A stretch of DNA of 35,234 nt from Rhizobium sp. Root1212. GTDB taxonomy: Bacteria; Pseudomonadota; Alphaproteobacteria; Rhizobiales; Rhizobiaceae. Shown here in pieces: positions 8,153 to 16,744 of this stretch (positions are counted from its first letter, which is position 1; each line of letters opens with the position of its first letter). The translations under genes were made by a program, and so were the position numbers. Location of the stretch: contig NZ_LMDA01000015.1 in assembly GCF_001424985.1 (NCBI RefSeq), positions 1 through 35,234 of the forward strand. The letters run 5' to 3'. The notes under the pieces were generated by a model. The model did not search any database and was not told the DNA's origin. It worked only from the letters and a program-made list of their open reading frames with translations.

Positions 8153-8512
8153 ATGATGCTGATTTTAATTGCAGGCCCTTACCGTTCCGGCACAGGTGAC
8201 GACCCTCAGAAAATGGCAGCAAACCTAAAGCGTCTCGAGGAACCATCACACGCGCTTTTCCGAGCAGGCCATCTCCCGATGATTGGCGAATGGGTCGCAC
8301 TGCCCGTGTGGCAAACGGCTGGTGGGCAACAGATTGGCGACGATTTATATGAAGCAATCTTCCATCCCGTGGCCGGCCGGTTACTTCAGTTGTGCGATGC
8401 TGTTCTGCGTTTGCCGGGAGAGAGCCGCGGCGCCGACAACGATGTCAGAATAGCGCACGAGCGGGGTATTCCAGTGTACCTTCGGCTGGAGGATGTACCC
8501 GGCTGCGCGTGA
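8153..8512 (+). CDS. DUF4406 / nucleoside 2-deoxyribosyltransferase-like protein, 119 aa
   Basis: The N-terminus LILIAGPYRSG and the later LPGESRGADNDVRIAHERGIPVY match the small proteins related to nucleoside 2-deoxyribosyltransferases (DUF4406-like). These have a Rossmann-like fold and bind nucleotide or deoxyribose groups. A full enzyme is usually larger, and no activity can be claimed from sequence. ATG 8153 is preceded by AGGAG at a good distance. It is divergent from the truncated DeoR. The Nudix, kinase-like and DUF4406-like genes together suggest nucleotide or nucleotide-sugar salvage, which is inference. Confidence 0.7.
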   Translation: MMLILIAGPYRSGTGDDPQKMAANLKRLEEPSHALFRAGHLPMIGEWVALPVWQTAGGQQIGDDLYEAIFHPVAGRLLQLCDAVLRLPGESRGADNDVRIAHERGIPVYLRLEDVPGCA

Positions 8513-8607
8513 AGCAGTGGCAAAGCACTTGCGTATTTTATCAAGTCTGTATCTTGTCTGACGTCTACAACCAGCTCACCGCCGATCAAGAATGCCAGAT
8601 GTCTCAA

Positions 8608-9411
8608 CTACCGCTTGTCCGTTGGCTCTCTGCGGGCTGAATATCCGAGTCGGACTGACAATCCCTCGGCGGCGGTCAGCAGGCTGTCGAGCAAACTCCT
8701 GTGATTCCGGATCCCGTCTTCTTGCGGAGTAACTAGGCAGACGGTCGCTACACATTGACCGTCTGCCTGGTGTACCGGAACGGCGAAACAGTGCGCAAAG
8801 GTCTCGACGGCACTGTTAAAGGTGAAATAGCCGTCGATGGTCGACTGGCGGACTTCTGCGATAAAGCTAGCCGGATCGAGTCGTGTGCCGTTCGGTAAAT
8901 TGAAATCATTGGGAGGAATGAACGCGAGGATTTCAGGATCGGAAAGGTGCGATACAAGCAATCGACCGGATGCCGTCCAGGGGATGGATATAAGTTCTCC
9001 GATACTGGACGAAATACGGAAAGCCCTGCTGCCTTCGCGCATCACCGCAACGGTATACTTATTGCCTTCAAGTAGGCACAACTGCGCCGTTTCGCGGGTT
9101 TCTTCGGCCAGCCTCGCCAAAAAGTCCTCGGATTCGCGTATCAGATCGAACTGATCGGCATAAGCCGTACCGAGGAAATAAAGCTTGCGCCCAAGAAATA
9201 CTTTTCCATCCTGGCCCTGATAATCCAGCATACCTTGGCGTAATAAAAGATTGACCAATTCGTAGATCGACGAACGCGGCGCGCCGATTTCGAGGGCGAT
9301 CTCGTTCGGCCGCATCGGCTTGCGCCTGACGCGCAGAAATTCCAGAATTTCGAAGGCACGATCGAGGCCTCGCGTGCGCCGTGAAACCGTGTCGTCTGCG
9401 CGATCTTCCAT
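8608..9411 (-). CDS. IclR-family transcriptional regulator (RidA/PLP-enzyme locus)
   Basis: An N-terminal winged HTH is seen in RAFEILEFLRVRRKPMRPNE and IGAPRSSIYELVNLL. It is followed by the GAF-like IclR effector domain (ISSSIGELISIPWTASGRLLVSHLSD, then a C-terminal VCLVTP segment). About 267 aa from ATG 9411 is normal for the family. The longer frame to 9501 runs into the ridA gene and was not used. It lies 55 bases downstream of ridA on the same strand. It probably senses a small acid and controls ridA and the divergent PLP enzyme; both points are inference. Confidence 0.9.
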   Translation of the reverse strand: MEDRADDTVSRRTRGLDRAFEILEFLRVRRKPMRPNEIALEIGAPRSSIYELVNLLLRQGMLDYQGQDGKVFLGRKLYFLGTAYADQFDLIRESEDFLARLAEETRETAQLCLLEGNKYTVAVMREGSRAFRISSSIGELISIPWTASGRLLVSHLSDPEILAFIPPNDFNLPNGTRLDPASFIAEVRQSTIDGYFTFNSAVETFAHCFAVPVHQADGQCVATVCLVTPQEDGIRNHRSLLDSLLTAAEGLSVRLGYSARREPTDKR

Positions 9412-9466
9412 TCCATCTGTCCTAGTCACGTTATGGGCGCGACCTCTGCAAGTCGCGCCCAAGCGT

Positions 9467-9856
9467 TTAATCCCGATCCGCCCGATAGGCGATGCAATCA
9501 ACTTCTACCCTGCAATCCACCATCATGCGCGACTGAACGCAGGCACGGGCCGGGGGGTTGGAGCCGAAATACTCCGCGTATACTCCGTTAAAACTCCAGA
9601 AATCGCGGGGATCGTCGAGCCACACGCCAACTCGCACCACATCCTCGATGCGATAGCCTGCCTCGTCCAAGATGGCAATTACGTTCTCGATTGCCTTGCG
9701 GCTCTCAGCGATGATGCCGCCGCGGATGATCTCGCCGTTCTCCATCGGCACTTGGCCGGAAACATGTAACCAACCGTTGGCTTCTACTGCCCGGGCAAAG
9801 GGAAGAGCCTGTCCACCTGCACCGGTCTCGCCGGCGCCGTATCGCTTAATCGTCAT
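9467..9856 (-). CDS. RidA-family enamine/imine deaminase
   Basis: At 129 aa this is a single RidA (YjgF/YER057c/UK114) domain. Arg104 in NPPARACVQ corresponds to the Arg that binds the substrate carboxylate in RidA proteins, and the C-terminal VEVDCIAY strand is typical. RidA hydrolyses reactive enamines such as 2-aminoacrylate that PLP dehydratases release. The divergent neighbour is a fold-III PLP enzyme of the D-serine dehydratase/D-threonine aldolase family, so a functional pair is plausible. Several RidA subfamilies have other roles in amine catabolism. Confidence 0.9.
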   Translation of the reverse strand: MTIKRYGAGETGAGGQALPFARAVEANGWLHVSGQVPMENGEIIRGGIIAESRKAIENVIAILDEAGYRIEDVVRVGVWLDDPRDFWSFNGVYAEYFGSNPPARACVQSRMMVDCRVEVDCIAYRADRD

Positions 9857-9870
9857 ATAAACCTCATTTA

Positions 9871-9890
9871 TCTAAATCTGTTATATTAGA
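9871..9890. promoter_or_regulatory. Possible IclR operator between ridA and the PLP enzyme gene
   Basis: TCTAA at 9871-9875 and TTAGA at 9886-9890 are inverted arms with a 10-base spacer in the AT-rich gap between the divergent genes. The arms are short, so this is a weak candidate supported mainly by position. Confidence 0.3.
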
Positions 9891-10024
9891 CACCTGTCCA
9901 CATTAATGGATTGACGTATTGGGCCCTTACTGTCAAACTTGTCAAGTCGCCCGGTAGTTGTCTGGGTGACGGCATGAGAATTTATTTAGCTGAAACGCTA
10001 GGACATTTTGTTTCAAGAGATCCA

Positions 10025-11101
10025 ATGACCAACACGCAATCGGAAGTTCAAACGGTCAATACACCAGCCGTTCTGGTCGATATCGATATCGCACGTCGAA
10101 ACATTGCTCGTTTCCAGGCTTACGCTGATCAGCATTGTTTAAACGTTCGGCCGCACATTAAAACGCACAAGCTTCCGGCAATCGGAGAGATGCAACTGAG
10201 TGCGGGGGCGGTTGGGATCACTTGCCAGAAAGTCTCAGAGGCCGAGGCAATGGTGGCCGGCAGCCCTCATATACTTGACGTCTTTATTAGTTATAATATT
10301 CTGGGCTCGGAAAAGCTCGAGCGCCTCGCCGCTTTAGCCCGCAAGGTGAAACTTAGCGTCGTCGCCGACAATATCACAGTTATCGAAGGGCTTTCAGCTG
10401 CCTTTGCCTCTGAGCCCTCAGCGCTACGGGTGCTGGTCGAATGTAATACGGGCGCTGATCGATGCGGTGTTTCGACCCCCAAAGATGCCGCAGCACTCGC
10501 ACAGCAAATCGCTAAGGCGCCAGGGCTCGTATTTGGCGGTTTGATGACCTATCCTCCAATAGACAGTGGAACCGCCGTTGAATGTTTTATGACGTGCGCC
10601 AGAACACTGATCGAAGCAGAAGGTATCGAAGTGCCGGTCATTTCATCAGGTGGCACGCCGTCGATGATGAATGCCGCTGAAGCAGCCGTGACCACCGAAT
10701 ACCGACCCGGTACATACGTCTATAATGACCGTTCGCTGGTAATGCGTGGTGTCTGCGCTTGGGAGGACTGCGCGCTAACCGTGCTCGCAACTGTCGTATC
10801 TGTCCCTGCTCCCAACCGCGCAATTATCGATGCCGGCTCAAAGACACTAACGTCTGATCTTCTCGGCCTTGAAGGCTATGGTCATATATTGGGCCGCGAC
10901 GACATTTTGCTTGATCAACTCTCGGAAGAACATGGCCGGCTCGTGAGCAACGGCGCTATTGGTCTAAAGGTTGGCGACAAGCTTCGGATAGTCCCTAACC
11001 ATGCCTGTGTGGTGACCAACATGGTTGATATGGTCCATGTAGTCGAGTTCCAAAAACCAATTGTAGCTTGGCCGGTATCCGCGCGAGGTAAAATAGTTTA
11101 G
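10025..11101 (+). CDS. Fold-III PLP enzyme: D-threonine aldolase / D-serine dehydratase family
   Basis: The alanine-racemase-like N-terminal barrel carries the PLP lysine as Lys46 in RPHIKTHK. The C-terminal domain carries the metal site H-A-C in PNHACVVTNM. These two features define the D-threonine aldolase, 3-hydroxy-D-aspartate aldolase and DSD1-type D-serine dehydratase group, which act on D-3-hydroxy amino acids with PLP and a divalent metal. Sequence alone does not separate aldolase from dehydratase. The RidA neighbour favours a dehydratase-type reaction. ATG 10025 gives the usual family length (358 aa). Starts at 9974 and 9911 are open but add an unrelated leader. Confidence 0.88.
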   Translation: MTNTQSEVQTVNTPAVLVDIDIARRNIARFQAYADQHCLNVRPHIKTHKLPAIGEMQLSAGAVGITCQKVSEAEAMVAGSPHILDVFISYNILGSEKLERLAALARKVKLSVVADNITVIEGLSAAFASEPSALRVLVECNTGADRCGVSTPKDAAALAQQIAKAPGLVFGGLMTYPPIDSGTAVECFMTCARTLIEAEGIEVPVISSGGTPSMMNAAEAAVTTEYRPGTYVYNDRSLVMRGVCAWEDCALTVLATVVSVPAPNRAIIDAGSKTLTSDLLGLEGYGHILGRDDILLDQLSEEHGRLVSNGAIGLKVGDKLRIVPNHACVVTNMVDMVHVVEFQKPIVAWPVSARGKIV

Positions 11102-11469
11102 CAGTGGCGCCAACACCTCGGCCGGGCCAGATCCCAGCGCTGAAAAAGCAAAAAACGCGTTCTTTGACACAAAGTGTCTCGCAGTCCTCTCAAGGCCAGC
11201 ATTTTTCCAACCTCTGTGATGACTCAAGTGGATACAACCGTCGAAAACATTATGTAGTAATATCCGGCGATGGTGCCCGGGTACAATGGGCATTTCAGCG
11301 AGGAACAACCTTTCTCGCCGCGCTAAGGCTGTCCCTACTACAGCGTCTCTTGATCTTTGCCTTGCTGAGAAAATGCTGAGGGGCCTCTCTGCCACACCTT
11401 ATCCAAATGGCGCCATTAAGAAGGGGCCGTTCGAAGCATACGAGGCAGAATTCAAATGTAGCAGTCGAA
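11102..11469. other. Gene-free stretch left of the IS66 insertion
   Basis: No convincing gene is seen. GACAC at 11166-11170 and GTGTC at 11174-11178 form a small hairpin about 65 bases after the PLP enzyme gene, without a following T-run. The short frames over this stretch show no family features. Confidence 0.5.
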
Positions 11470-11477
11470 TATGAAGC
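11470..11477. repeat. Left target-site duplication of the IS66 element
   Basis: TATGAAGC directly precedes the left terminus, GTAAGC, and is repeated exactly at 14666-14673. Eight bases is the usual IS66 duplication length. Confidence 0.95.
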
Positions 11478-11517
11478 GTAAGCATCCGGCGTGGGCCGCG
11501 GGTGGGCCGGTTTCGCT

Positions 11518-12132
11518 TCAGTGGCGGCTGTTCTGGCTTTTTGCGAAGCCAGCTTTTCCAAGGGTTCGGCGACGCGCCAGTTTCGCTATCCTCTCATTGA
11601 TCGTATCGACGCCAATATCGTCCGGCTCGAAGCGACCGCCATACCATTCCACGACTTCGCGATGTTGCGGATGTCGCAGCTTTGCCATTGCGTTGAGGAA
11701 GTCCTCGAAGCCGAGCAAGCCGCCGACATCTTCGGGCGGCGCGCGCCGGTCGCCGTCGATGAAGCGCGGATATTCGACTGCCGGATCGGCGTCCGTGACG
11801 GCCTCGACAGTGATTGAATGCCGCCAGTCGTCACCGAAGTCATAGGTATAGTTGAAGGTGGTGATGCCGCGATCCACCAGAGCGCCGATCCTGACGTTGC
11901 GGGCGGCGTAGGTCTCGCGACCCATGTCCCATTCGGGATCAGGAACGGCATACCGCTTGCCGCCGGCATTGAACTCGAAGAGGTGATAATCCTGGAACAG
12001 CATGACGGCTTGGATGGCGTCGTGCAGCCCCTTCAGGCTGGTGGTGATCGGGACCTCGACCCTGCGCCATATGGTTGGCTCGATATGATCAAGCTTGATG
12101 TGAATCCGGGCGATGCGTTCGCTGGAGGTCAT
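11518..12132 (-). CDS. pRiA4b ORF-3-like protein, IS66 passenger
   Basis: This 204-residue protein matches the plasmid pRiA4b ORF-3 family, with features such as IHIKLDHIEPTIWRRVEVP, LHDAIQAVMLFQDYHLFEF, the YDFGDDWRH segment and a C-terminal EWYGGRFEPDDI. The family is common in plasmids and mobile elements and its molecular role is not established. ATG 12132 overlaps the tnpC stop as ATGA, so it is probably translated by coupling to the transposase. A longer frame to 12183 overlaps tnpC further and is less likely. It lies 40 bases inside the IS66 terminus. Confidence 0.88.
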   Translation of the reverse strand: MTSSERIARIHIKLDHIEPTIWRRVEVPITTSLKGLHDAIQAVMLFQDYHLFEFNAGGKRYAVPDPEWDMGRETYAARNVRIGALVDRGITTFNYTYDFGDDWRHSITVEAVTDADPAVEYPRFIDGDRRAPPEDVGGLLGFEDFLNAMAKLRHPQHREVVEWYGGRFEPDDIGVDTINERIAKLARRRTLGKAGFAKSQNSRH

Positions 12133-13787
12133 GATGCCAATGCCATGGGTGTCTGTGCCGGTGTCCAGTTCCAGGGAAGCCATTGCTCCAGTCTGCTGAT
12201 CGGCGTGTCGGCAATGTTGGTGAGAACGTCGGCGAGCCAGGCCTGTGGGTCGATGTCATTGAGCTTTGCCGTCATGATCAGCGTGGCCATGAAGGCGGCA
12301 CGATCAGCACCACGATCCGATCCGGCGAAGAGCCATGACTTTCTTCCAAGAGCAAAGCCTCTGAGCGCGCGTTCGGCAGCATTGTTCGTCAGGCAAATCC
12401 GGCCGTCTTCGAGGAAGGACGTGAAGCCGATCCAGCGCTTCAGCATGTAGTCGGTGGCCTCGGCGACGGGAGAACTGCGCGACAGTTTTGCCCGCTCGAT
12501 TTGGAGCCAGTCATGCAGTTCTTCGACAAGCGACTGGCTGTCCTTGCGGCGGCGCTCCAGGCGCTGCTCGGCGGCAAGACCGTTGATCTCACGTTCGATA
12601 TCGAACAGGGCATCGATCCGTTTGACGGCCTCCAGCGCCATCGGCGAGATCGGCGCGGCCTTGCTGCCACGTTTGGCGTTCGCGGCGATGTCGGCCAGCA
12701 CGAAGAACTTGCGGCGTGAATGGGCCCAGCACAGGACCTGTGCCAGAGGCGCGGGATTGCGGTCTACCTTGAACAGCGGATTGTAGCCGCCATAAGCATC
12801 CGCCTGCAGAATACCGGTGAAGGTCTTCAGGTGGCGCTCGGGATGCACTTGCCGCCGGTCCCGCGATGAGTAGAACAAAGCCGCAGGCGGCGGTAGTCCG
12901 CCAAAGGGTCTGTCATCCCGGACATAAGTCCAGATGCGCCCCGTATCCGTCTTCCCCTTCGCCAGGATTGGCACGGTCGTGTCGTCGCCATGCAGCCGCT
13001 CGGCGGCCAGGACATGCGCCTCGATCAGCGAATGGATGGGCTTCAGGGCCGCGGCACAAGCGCCGACCTGGTCGGCCAGCGTCGACAGGCTGAGATCGAT
13101 CCCCTCTCTGGCATAGCGCTCGCTCTGACGGTTCAGCGGCTGATGCTGGGCGAACTTCTCGAACAGGATGATAGCCAGCAAGTTTGGTCCGGCAAAACCG
13201 CGCGGCGTCACATGGAAGGGTGCTGGCGGTTGGGTGATCTTCTCGCATTCGCGGCAGGAGAATTTCTCCCGCACGGTCTGAATGACCTTCCACTGACGCG
13301 GGATGACCTCCAGGGTCTCGGTGACATCCTCGCCGAGCTTCGACAGCTTGGCCGAGCCGCAGCAGGAGCAGTTTGTCGGAGCAGCGATGACGACACGCTC
13401 GCGTGGCAGATGCTCGGGAAACGGTTTCCGTGATGGTCGCTTGCGCTCGAAGGCCCTGACGGTCGAGGCACTGGCTGCGATCTCTGCTGCCAGTTCATCT
13501 TCGCCAGCATCGGCCTCCAGCTCCTCGAGCTGCAGTTCCATCTGTTCGAGAAGCCGCGCTTTGCGCTCCGAGCGACTGCCGTAGAGCTCGCGGCGGACCT
13601 TCTCGATTTCCAGCTTCAGCCGCGCGATCAGCGCCTCGGAGTGCGATACGAGCGCCTTTGCGCTGGCTGCCTCCGCCTTGGCGGTCGCTGCCTCTGCCTC
13701 GGCCGTGATGCGTCGAGCACGCCCCGCCGCCAGGGCCGCAAGGGCGCTGGCAAGGTCGTCAGGAAGCTGTTCAGCCGTATCGTTCAT
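12129..13787 (-). CDS. tnpC: IS66 transposase TnpC
   Basis: The 552-residue protein is full length for the family. It has an N-terminal coiled-coil leader rich in Ala and Glu (residues 15-95), a Cys-rich zinc-finger-like segment (NCSCCGS and SCREC) and the DDE catalytic domain. The catalytic domain shows LHGDDTTVPI, LQADAYGGYN, CWAHSRRKFF and TNNAAERALRGFALGRKSWLF. It cuts and joins the element ends. ATG 13787 lies 45 bases after the tnpB stop, and the stop overlaps the passenger gene. Confidence 0.96.
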   Translation of the reverse strand: MNDTAEQLPDDLASALAALAAGRARRITAEAEAATAKAEAASAKALVSHSEALIARLKLEIEKVRRELYGSRSERKARLLEQMELQLEELEADAGEDELAAEIAASASTVRAFERKRPSRKPFPEHLPRERVVIAAPTNCSCCGSAKLSKLGEDVTETLEVIPRQWKVIQTVREKFSCRECEKITQPPAPFHVTPRGFAGPNLLAIILFEKFAQHQPLNRQSERYAREGIDLSLSTLADQVGACAAALKPIHSLIEAHVLAAERLHGDDTTVPILAKGKTDTGRIWTYVRDDRPFGGLPPPAALFYSSRDRRQVHPERHLKTFTGILQADAYGGYNPLFKVDRNPAPLAQVLCWAHSRRKFFVLADIAANAKRGSKAAPISPMALEAVKRIDALFDIEREINGLAAEQRLERRRKDSQSLVEELHDWLQIERAKLSRSSPVAEATDYMLKRWIGFTSFLEDGRICLTNNAAERALRGFALGRKSWLFAGSDRGADRAAFMATLIMTAKLNDIDPQAWLADVLTNIADTPISRLEQWLPWNWTPAQTPMALAS

Positions 13788-13832
13788 GGACTGATGGAAT
13801 CATATTCGACCCCGTCATTCCAGCGTTTTTGC

Positions 13833-14180
13833 TCATCCGGCTGAGGTCGGTCTCCAAGTTTTTTGTGGCATCCGCCAGTCGATACCTTCCAGCAAATAAC
13901 CAAGCTGCCCAGGGGTAATCACGACCGTCCCATCGGCCGCCGACGGCCATATGAAGCGTCCGCGTTCCAGCTTCTTCGTGAACAGGCAGGCTCCCTGGCC
14001 ATCATGCCAGATGACCTTAATCAGGCCACCGCCACGACCGCGGAAGACGAACAGGTGTCCACACATCGGATCCCGCTTCAACGTCTCCTGCACCATCAGT
14101 GACAGACCGGGAAAGCCTTTGCGCATGTCCGTATGGCCCGTCGCCAGCCAGACCTTCACACCAGCAGGAACCGGGATCAT
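13833..14180 (-). CDS. tnpB: IS66 accessory protein TnpB
   Basis: The 115-residue protein has the diagnostic IS66 Orf2 sequence pattern: WLATGHTDMRKGFPGLS, DPMCGHLFVFRGR, IKVIWHDGQGACLFTKKLERGRF and a C-terminal LLEGIDWR. It is required for IS66 transposition together with TnpA, with an unclear molecular role. ATG 14180 overlaps the tnpA stop as ATGA. This overlap decides the start over the upstream in-frame codon at 14198. Confidence 0.95.
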   Translation of the reverse strand: MIPVPAGVKVWLATGHTDMRKGFPGLSLMVQETLKRDPMCGHLFVFRGRGGGLIKVIWHDGQGACLFTKKLERGRFIWPSAADGTVVITPGQLGYLLEGIDWRMPQKTWRPTSAG

Positions 14181-14587
14181 CGCCGACCCAGCACACAATC
14201 GAGAATACGGCCAAGTGCCTCCGTGTCGATGTCGCTGGCCACACGGACACGACGACCGCGGCCCAGCTCAATCGTCACATCGCTACGCTTCCGGCGAGAC
14301 TGCGATGGGGCTGGCGCTTCTAAGGCGGCGGGCTGGGCAGCCGGCGCCGCCTCCGACACGATCACGGGCACCAAGGTGTTCGATACCGGCGTCGACGGTT
14401 CCTCGATCCGGCAGAGTTCCTTGCGCCACCGAAAGAGCTGGCTTACGTGGATGCCGGCCGCACGGGCAATCTCGGAAAGAACCGCACCAGGCTCAAGGCA
14501 GGCTGCAACCAGCCGCTCTTTGTCCTCGCGAGACCAACGCCGACGGCGCTCCACAGACGTGATCACTTCAATCGGATGCTTGGTCAT
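14177..14587 (-). CDS. tnpA: IS66 accessory protein TnpA (HTH)
   Basis: The 136-residue protein starts with a basic helix-turn-helix of the transposase-8 type (RRRRWSREDKERLVAACLE, ARAAGIHVSQLFRWRKEL). A Pro/Ala-rich linker and a short C-terminal domain follow. It is the first gene of the IS66 operon. The start lies 78 bases inside the right terminus. It probably binds element DNA. Confidence 0.94.
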   Translation of the reverse strand: MTKHPIEVITSVERRRRWSREDKERLVAACLEPGAVLSEIARAAGIHVSQLFRWRKELCRIEEPSTPVSNTLVPVIVSEAAPAAQPAALEAPAPSQSRRKRSDVTIELGRGRRVRVASDIDTEALGRILDCVLGRR

Positions 14588-14665
14588 AGGACTACTCCTA
14601 GTGTTTGCACTAGGACTTCCGATGTTCGCATCAACCTCGCAAGACGGCCTTCACCGGGGGCTTAC

Positions 14666-14673
14666 TATGAAGC
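14666..14673. repeat. Right target-site duplication of the IS66 element
   Basis: TATGAAGC follows the right terminus directly and is an exact copy of 11470-11477. Confidence 0.95.
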
Positions 14674-14738
14674 GGCATCATGCAACTCGGAAAACTTGGC
14701 AAGTGGACAGATCGCACACTTGCCAAACTTCTTAACAA

Positions 14739-15818
14739 TTACGCGATCGCCCGGGGGAATTTGATACGCTCACCCGAAGAAACATCAAAGAGGTGAAAGC
14801 TGCTCGTTGAGGGTTTCACACGCACGATTTCCCCGCTTCGAACGACAACGTCAGCGTCAACCATGGCAACCAGTTCGTCTCCGCCCTCGGTGCGAGTGTG
14901 AATATAAGTCTGAGCGCCTGTCGGCTCAACCAGAGTCACTCTTGCTGGCACTCCATCCCCCTGTTGTAAGTTAAGGTTTTCCGGTCTGATGCCGAGGACG
15001 TACTCGCCGCGAGGCAGGGACGGGCTCTGAGCGAATGCTGTATTGGTCGATTTCGACAGACTGGCGGCACCTTTGTCGTTTACAGACACATTCACGAAGT
15101 TCATCTGCGGAGACCCGATGAAGCCAGCGACAAAAATGTTCTTTGGCCGCGAGTAGATTTCCATTGGCGAAGCCGCCTGCACGATCTCCCCTTTATCCAT
15201 CACCACGATGCGATCGGCCATCGTCATTGCCTCAATTTGATCGTGCGTGACATAGACCGTCGTCGTCTTAAACCGTTGCTGGACCTCCTTGATTTCAGCT
15301 CGCATCACTACGCGCAATTTTGCGTCGAGATTGGAGAGCGGTTCGTCAAAGAGGAACACTTGTGGATTGCGAACAATGGCGCGCCCCATCGCAACCCGCT
15401 GCCGCTGACCGCCGGAAAGATCACGCGGTTGGCGATCCAACAAAGGTTCGAGATGAAGGATGCGAGCCGCCTCGCGAACTTTCTCTGCTATTTCATTTGT
15501 GGGGCGCTTCTGCATGCGAAGACAAAACCCGAGGTTCTCAGCCACGGTCATATGAGGGTAAAGTGCATAGCTTTGAAATACCATCGCGATGTCTCGTTGC
15601 ATCGACGGCAAGTTTGTGACGTCGCGCGCACCAATGCGAATTGCACCTCCGCTGCTCTTTTCTAACCCGGCTACAATCCGAAGCAAGGTTGACTTGCCGC
15701 AGCCGGACGGTCCGACAAGTGCAACAAATTCACCTTCTTCCACTTTAAGAGAGATGTTCTTCAAGATGTGAACGACGCCAAAATGCTTGTTCAAGTTTTC
15801 AATACTGATCGCGGTCAT
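14739..15818 (-). CDS. ABC importer ATPase, MalK/UgpC type
   Basis: At 359 aa this is a carbohydrate-importer ATPase. It has Walker A GPSGCGKST at 36-44, the Q-loop FQSYALYPHM, the signature LSGGQ at 134-138, Walker B VFLFDEP with Asp158 and Glu159, and the switch His in VTHDQ. A C-terminal MalK-like domain (LGIRPENL, VEPTGAQTYIH) follows. It powers import through the two permeases encoded upstream. It is the last gene of the leftward operon; its ATG overlaps the carbamoylase stop as ATGA. The IS66 element lies 66 bases downstream. Confidence 0.96.
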   Translation of the reverse strand: MTAISIENLNKHFGVVHILKNISLKVEEGEFVALVGPSGCGKSTLLRIVAGLEKSSGGAIRIGARDVTNLPSMQRDIAMVFQSYALYPHMTVAENLGFCLRMQKRPTNEIAEKVREAARILHLEPLLDRQPRDLSGGQRQRVAMGRAIVRNPQVFLFDEPLSNLDAKLRVVMRAEIKEVQQRFKTTTVYVTHDQIEAMTMADRIVVMDKGEIVQAASPMEIYSRPKNIFVAGFIGSPQMNFVNVSVNDKGAASLSKSTNTAFAQSPSLPRGEYVLGIRPENLNLQQGDGVPARVTLVEPTGAQTYIHTRTEGGDELVAMVDADVVVRSGEIVRVKPSTSSFHLFDVSSGERIKFPRAIA

Positions 15819-16744
15819 ACGGTTTCCCCATGTGGTGTGAGCAGGCCTTCGTAAAGACTGGGCCTTCTGTTTCGCTCAAAATTGAATTCTTCGGCTTTCC
15901 CGTTAAGGCAGTCATCCAGATCACAATCAGCGACGACCACCTCATCACCAAGAGACTTGGCTTGAGCAATAATCCGCCCGTCCGGATGAACGATGCATGA
16001 GCCCCCCATGAGCTCGACCCCACCCTCAATCCCAGCCTTGGCAACGCCAACAACGAACGTGCTGTTTTGGTACGCGCCCGCCTGCATGCAAAGATGGTTA
16101 TGAAACTGTCGCAATTCTGCGGATTGATCTGCCCGTGGGTTTTCCAGCGGAGTGGTATAACCCAAGACGATGAGCTCGACGCCCTTCAGGCCCATCACGC
16201 GATAGGTTTCGGGCCATCTCCGATCATTACAAATGCACATTCCGATGCGACCATTGAAGGCATCAACCACCGGAAAGCCAAGATCGCCGACTTCGAAATA
16301 ATACTTTTCGAGATTTTGGAACGGATCATTCTCCTTATAGTCCGAATGACCGGGAAGATGAATCTTGCGATACTTCGAAATAACAACTCCCTGTTTGTCG
16401 ATCAAAACTTGCGAATTGTAGCGATGGCTGATCCCATGGTCCTCAACAAGCTCGGCGTACCCCAAACTGAAACCGATTTTCCGTTCTTGCGCCAGCGCGA
16501 ACAACGGTTGCAGGTCCTGAGCTGGCATTGACTTCTCATAAAACATATCAGCCTTGCGCAGATCCGCGTGATATTCCCGAGGAAAAAACGTGCTCAACGC
16601 CAACTCCGGAAACACAGCTAGGTCGCAATCTTTATCCGCTGCGCTGCCGAGCAGTTTCAAAATGCGGCTAATTGTTACGCTTCGTTCCTCGCTTGGATTC
16701 ACGGGCCCCATCTGGGCTGCGGCGATTCTAATCGTCCTTGGCAT
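15815..16744 (-). CDS. N-carbamoyl-D-amino-acid hydrolase (nitrilase superfamily)
   Basis: The enzyme hydrolyses N-carbamoyl-D-amino acids to the D-amino acid, CO2 and ammonia. It has the nitrilase triad Glu47 (FPELALSTFFPR), Lys127 (KYRKIHLPGH) and Cys172 (CICNDRRWPET). The sequence around each residue closely matches the Agrobacterium D-carbamoylase as I remember it, and its 309 aa fit that enzyme. N-carbamoylputrescine or beta-ureidopropionate amidases are less likely. It sits inside the ABC operon: 17 bases overlap the epimerase gene and the stop overlaps the ATPase start. A hydantoinase gene, its usual partner, starts at 22205 under the same putative operator. Confidence 0.9.
   Translation of the reverse strand: MPRTIRIAAAQMGPVNPSEERSVTISRILKLLGSAADKDCDLAVFPELALSTFFPREYHADLRKADMFYEKSMPAQDLQPLFALAQERKIGFSLGYAELVEDHGISHRYNSQVLIDKQGVVISKYRKIHLPGHSDYKENDPFQNLEKYYFEVGDLGFPVVDAFNGRIGMCICNDRRWPETYRVMGLKGVELIVLGYTTPLENPRADQSAELRQFHNHLCMQAGAYQNSTFVVGVAKAGIEGGVELMGGSCIVHPDGRIIAQAKSLGDEVVVADCDLDDCLNGKAEEFNFERNRRPSLYEGLLTPHGETV

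Larger units (their letters stand above)
11478..14665 (-). mobile_element. Complete IS66-family insertion sequence with passenger gene, 3188 bp
   Basis: Both ends start GTAAGC when read inward. The left reads GTAAGCATCCGGCGTGGGCC; the right, on the minus strand, reads GTAAGCCCCCGGTGAAGGCC. The exact 8-bp duplication TATGAAGC flanks both ends, so the boundaries are firm. Inside, read leftward, are tnpA, tnpB, tnpC and a pRiA4b ORF-3-like gene. All frames are open and the two overlaps are of the ATGA type, so the element looks intact and recent. It landed between the PLP enzyme gene and the 3' end of the ABC operon without breaking a recognisable gene. Confidence 0.97.

Noticed and set aside
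12454..13844. Rightward open frames across the IS66 transposase region
   Set aside because: They are shadows of tnpC in a GC-rich sequence, show no domain features and start without ribosome-binding sites.
15237..16531. Long rightward frames opposite the ABC ATPase and carbamoylase genes
   Set aside because: The leftward frames carry complete catalytic motifs and operon overlaps; the rightward ones have none.
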